A stretch of DNA of 28,337 nucleotides from DATLFI01 sp035524895 (GTDB lineage: Bacteria; Acidobacteriota; Thermoanaerobaculia; Multivoradales; Multivoraceae), in the NCBI GenBank assembly GCA_035524895.1, contig DATLFI010000122.1, forward strand, positions 1 to 28,337, in the 5' to 3' direction. The notes under the pieces are model-generated. The model searched no databases and was not told the origin of the DNA. It worked only from the letters and a program-made list of their open reading frames with translations. Positions 25,245-28,337 of the stretch are shown here, one piece after another (positions within the stretch are counted from its first letter, which is position 1; every line of letters begins with the position of its first letter). Made by a program: the position numbers and the translations under genes.

Positions 25245-27251
25245 TCACTCGCTCAGGGCGGGGTCGATCTCCACGACCAGACGGCCGCCGGTGGCGACCG
25301 AGAAGCCGGCGCCCAGGGCCACGGTCCAGCCCGCCCGCAGCGTTACGTCGCCGCCGTCGCCGACCGCGAAGCTCTGGTGGGCGGTGATCGTGAAGCAGGC
25401 GACGAAGGTCTCGGTGGTCGACACCGTCGGGCTGGTCAGCACCAGGTCCTCGGGCTCCCCGCAGACGGTGAGCTGATCCACGTCCGAATCGCTGTTGTCG
25501 ATCCCGTCGGTCTCCGTGACGCCCGAAGCAGCGGTGACCATGGCGGTGTTCGTCAAAGTGCCCGACGCACCGGAATCGATCGAGCAGTTCGCGACGTACG
25601 CCAGGGAGCCTCCCACCGGAAGGTCGACCGTGTCGGCGACGTCACCGATGACTGGACCGCCGGTGCAAGTGGCCCCTCCTGCCGGTGTGCACGTCCACGT
25701 GCAAGACAAGACAGCTGGAAACGGATCGCTCACCGAGGTCCCCGGGGCGTCGCTCGGACCCGAGTTGGTCACGGCGATGGCATAGCTAAGGGAGCCGCCG
25801 ATCTCGGCGTACTCGCGGCCGTCGTCCTTCGACAGGGAGAGATCGGCGTTGGGGGTCAGGGTGTCCACATCGGTGGCCGAGTCGTCGGAGTCGTCGGGAT
25901 CCGTGAAGCCCGCATCCCCATCCTGGAAGATCGGCGGCGCTCCCACGGTCGCGGTATTCGTCAGCTCGCCCGTGGCCGAGGACAGGACCGGAACGGTGAA
26001 GGAGAGATGAACGGAGTCGCCGGCCTCGAGGCTCACCGAAACACCGGCGGCGAGCTCGCCGCCGGTGCCGCTGAAAGGGCAATTCGTGCCCACTCCCGAG
26101 CCGACGCCCGGAGCACAAGTCCAGCTGGCCGCGGCGACGTCCGCCTTCGTGGCGTCCAGCTGGTCGGTGACCACGGCATCAGCGACGTTCGACGGACCGT
26201 CGTTGGTGACCACGATCTCGTAGACGGTGGTTTCGCCGGGCACCGTCTCGGTCCCACTGTTCGTCTTCGAGATCCGGAGATCGGCCGCGGGGAGCGAGAC
26301 GTCGACGCTCACGATCTGGTGGGCGAGCCACCACTTGTCGGTGTGGGCTTGGTAGGTGACGTTCAGCGAGGTATCGCCCGGGGTGAGCGCCGCGGTGATC
26401 TCGAAGTGGTCGATGTCGACCCCGAGGGTGTCCGTCCGCACCGGGCTCTGAGTGTTGATCGTGTGGTTCATCGGATTGTCGAGCGGATTGACCGCGTCGC
26501 TCAGCAGGAGCGGTCCCTCGACCCCCGGATGCCCGTCCACTTCGACCTGCTCGGTTCCGCTCCCGCCGAGGTCGCCATCGAGCGCGTACCAGGTCAGAGC
26601 CGCAGCCGGAGGATCCGCCGCGTTCAGGGATCCGAGGGCGACCGTCGTGCTGGTACTCAGCATGGTGACCACCCCGTCGAAGAGGGCGATCCGACGAGGC
26701 GGCAGGGATGCCTCCATGAAGACCAGGACCAGGGAGAAGGAGGCGTTGTCCGTCGATTGGTTCTCTATTTTCGCCGCAAAGCCGTCCACCACGTACCACC
26801 CCGCCATGGAGGTCACCAGGGAGGTGACCTCAGCCCGGCAGACCTGGATGTCGTAAGAGGTCGCCCCGCCGTCGGAGCAGTGGCAGACATCGGCGGTGAG
26901 AGCCGTCGCGGACCCTCCCGGAGGGGTGAAAGTGACCGTGTCGTCGACGAGCTCACCGACGCAGGCGGTGGAGGGTTGACCCACCGAGCCGGCCCAGTAG
27001 AGGAACGCCTGGACGAGGACGGCCGTCAGCGGGACGTCGTTCGTCGTCACCGCCACGGAGGCGGGCTGAGCCATAGTGTCCACGTTGGTCGTGTCGCTGT
27101 CGGGGCCGTCGACCGCCATCGGCTCCCCGGTCGCGAAGAAGCCCACCGAGCCCAACCAGGTGGCGCGCACGGTCAGCGGCTCGTCGGCCACCGCGGTGGT
27201 CCGGGTGAACGCGGCGGCCAGGAGCACAAATCCCACGGTAACGTGCCTCAT
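25245..27251 (-). CDS. Secreted DUF11 surface protein with C-terminal 3-coathanger-like motif
   Basis: 668-residue exported protein. The signal peptide ends near residue 22 (TRTTAVA-D). The N-terminal 300 residues resemble the beta-rich head found in DUF3344/DUF11 surface proteins (VQAFLYWAGS, VTSLVTSMAGWYVVDGFA, SFSLVLVFMEASLPPRRIAL). Two DUF11 repeats follow at about 320-460 and 468-595; each starts ADLxxSK and has YEIVVTNDGPSNVADAVVTD-type sequence. The last 70 residues carry ESFAVGDGGDVTLRAGW-like sequence and VALGAGFSVATGGRL, the pattern of a 3-coathanger stack. The clustered cysteines in the head (VCHCSDGG, QVCRAE) suggest disulphides. ATG at 27251 has a GGGAGG site. Probable role: extracellular structural or adhesive protein. 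No sortase or other anchor motif is visible. Confidence 0.87.
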   Translation of the reverse strand: MRHVTVGFVLLAAAFTRTTAVADEPLTVRATWLGSVGFFATGEPMAVDGPDSDTTNVDTMAQPASVAVTTNDVPLTAVLVQAFLYWAGSVGQPSTACVGELVDDTVTFTPPGGSATALTADVCHCSDGGATSYDIQVCRAEVTSLVTSMAGWYVVDGFAAKIENQSTDNASFSLVLVFMEASLPPRRIALFDGVVTMLSTSTTVALGSLNAADPPAAALTWYALDGDLGGSGTEQVEVDGHPGVEGPLLLSDAVNPLDNPMNHTINTQSPVRTDTLGVDIDHFEITAALTPGDTSLNVTYQAHTDKWWLAHQIVSVDVSLPAADLRISKTNSGTETVPGETTVYEIVVTNDGPSNVADAVVTDQLDATKADVAAASWTCAPGVGSGVGTNCPFSGTGGELAAGVSVSLEAGDSVHLSFTVPVLSSATGELTNTATVGAPPIFQDGDAGFTDPDDSDDSATDVDTLTPNADLSLSKDDGREYAEIGGSLSYAIAVTNSGPSDAPGTSVSDPFPAVLSCTWTCTPAGGATCTGGPVIGDVADTVDLPVGGSLAYVANCSIDSGASGTLTNTAMVTAASGVTETDGIDNSDSDVDQLTVCGEPEDLVLTSPTVSTTETFVACFTITAHQSFAVGDGGDVTLRAGWTVALGAGFSVATGGRLVVEIDPALSE

Positions 27252-27515
27252 TCCACGCCTCCCGAGAGCTGGTGAGGGAGCCACGAGGCGTACGCTCGCG
27301 CACGTCGTCGTCTTTGTGCGCCTCGGCGGGAAACCCGGCCTTGAGCTCGCAGTATCGTCGTTCGACTCTAGCAACTGGTTGGCGGCAGACTCAAGGCGAA
27401 CCAGGCGACCAGGCGGACCTAGGCCGGAGGCGACGAGGACGAGTCCCAGTGGATACCGACCCGTCGTCGACATGCATCGAGTGGCTCAAGTGGGCACGGA
27501 GTAAGGATCTACCAA
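27252..27515. other. Divergent intergenic region, no feature recognised
   Basis: This 264-base gap separates the DUF11 gene from the divergent aminopeptidase and must hold both promoters. I could not identify convincing -35/-10 elements, hairpins or a riboswitch. Confidence 0.4.
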
Positions 27516-28337
27516 ATGACCGTCAAGACAGGTTCTCACGACGGAGCGCAGGCTCCGCCGACCACAGTCGACTCGTCCGCACTGCGCGCGTGTCTCGAGA
27601 AGCGCCGCGCCCGCGCCGCTGCCGCGCTCGCGCCGCGTGCCGGCGAGCCGCGCGATGCTGTGGTGTTGATCGCTGCCGGACTGCCGATCCACCGGCCGGG
27701 CAAGGCCGACCAGACGTACCCCTACATCCCGCACTCCGACTACTTCTGGCTCACCGACCACGCGCGACCCGCGTCGGTGCTCGCGTTCGACCCGGGCGAG
27801 GGCTACGTCCACTTCGTGCCGGCGGTCACCCAGGCAGAGCGCTACTGGGAGGGAGCGGGCGGCGAGGGCGTCGACATCCGTACCGAGGGCGCGATCGACC
27901 TCGCGCGGCTCGCGCCGTGGCTGGACGCGCGGCGCGGTCGACCGCTCGCGGTTCTCGGCGCCGCGGCCGCGCTCCCGGACGTGGCGGGCGATGCCGCGCT
28001 CTCCGAGCGCCTCGCGGCAAGACTGCTCCACGCGCGCCGCCGCAAGGACGAGCTCGAGCTCTCACGCATGCGCCGCGCGACCGCAGCGACCGTGGCGGGG
28101 TTCGAGACCGCGCGCGAATGGCTGCGGCCGGGGGTCACCGAACGGCGCGTGCAGGTCGAGATGGAGGCTGCGTTCTTCCGCGCCGGTGCCGACGCCACCG
28201 GCTACGACAGCATCGTCGGCAGCGGCCCCAACTCGGCGGTGCTGCACTTTTCGCCTGGTGCTCGCGAGCTGCGCGCCGGCGAGCCGGTGCTGATCGACGC
28301 CGGAGCGGCGGTCGCCGGCTACACCGCCGACGTCACG
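27516..28337 (+). CDS. Xaa-Pro aminopeptidase (M24B), partial (C-terminus outside the window)
   Basis: The first 274 codons of a creatinase-fold metallopeptidase that removes an N-terminal residue preceding proline. The N-terminal AMP_N domain (about 20-170) has YPYIPHSDYFWLTDH, equivalent to the usual YPFRxxSDFxYLTG. The catalytic pita-bread domain starts with RRRKDELELSRMRRA, ATAATVAGFE and LRPGVTERRVQVEMEAAFFR. Further on are GYDSIVGSGPNSAVLHF (with the substrate His) and LIDAGAAVAGYTADVT, whose two aspartates are the first two metal ligands. The remaining ligands (one His and two Glu) would lie beyond the window edge. ATG at 27516 has an AAGGA site eight bases upstream. Cytoplasmic, since no signal peptide is visible. 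Confidence 0.9.
   Translation, partial: MTVKTGSHDGAQAPPTTVDSSALRACLEKRRARAAAALAPRAGEPRDAVVLIAAGLPIHRPGKADQTYPYIPHSDYFWLTDHARPASVLAFDPGEGYVHFVPAVTQAERYWEGAGGEGVDIRTEGAIDLARLAPWLDARRGRPLAVLGAAAALPDVAGDAALSERLAARLLHARRRKDELELSRMRRATAATVAGFETAREWLRPGVTERRVQVEMEAAFFRAGADATGYDSIVGSGPNSAVLHFSPGARELRAGEPVLIDAGAAVAGYTADVT

Overview
The window is high-GC bacterial chromosome with long spurious reading frames on both strands. Several proteins point to a Gram-negative, possibly Acidobacteriota-like organism. These are a TonB-dependent outer-membrane receptor, a kinase-TolB-TPR fusion of the kind common in that phylum, and an FG-GAP protein with two C-terminal 'SGLFWFFEE' repeats that I associate with Acidobacteriota. 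The phylum assignment is inference; no rRNA or marker gene is present. I found no tRNA, rRNA, CRISPR array or intact mobile element.

Left part (1-5570, minus strand): a complete vitamin B12 uptake operon. A cobalamin riboswitch (about 5316-5560) precedes an outer-membrane receptor (btuB), a periplasmic binding protein (btuF), a permease (btuC) and an ATPase (btuD). A polytopic membrane protein resembling GT39-type glycosyltransferases follows, overlapping btuD and cut by the window edge.

Middle left (5700-12500): an MscS-type channel and a YihY/BrkB membrane protein read rightward. A two-component pair reads leftward: a small, degenerate histidine-kinase-like protein followed by an NtrC-type sigma-54 activator, with a close match to a sigma-54 promoter upstream of the kinase. 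Divergent to this pair are a tandem universal stress protein, a 77-residue lipoprotein and a monofunctional peptidoglycan glycosyltransferase. The content suggests envelope or osmotic stress, but no regulatory link between the pair and its neighbours is proven.

Middle right (12600-20400): a short-chain dehydrogenase, a secreted FG-GAP repeat protein, a GH133-type glycogen debranching enzyme, a PLP aminotransferase, and a secreted protein built from six beta/gamma-crystallin motifs, each with a canonical calcium-clamp sequence.

Right part (20400-28337): two decay zones surround a kinase cassette. The left zone holds a broken SLC13-type permease, a possible IS91-like transposase fragment and a scrap of a metallo-beta-lactamase-fold hydrolase end. 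The right zone holds a longer C-terminal relic of that hydrolase type. A 42-base near-identical direct repeat (38/42) lies in both zones and brackets a 3.9-kb segment carrying the kinase-TolB-TPR protein and a convergent unknown membrane protein. A DUF11 surface protein and a partial M24 aminopeptidase close the window.
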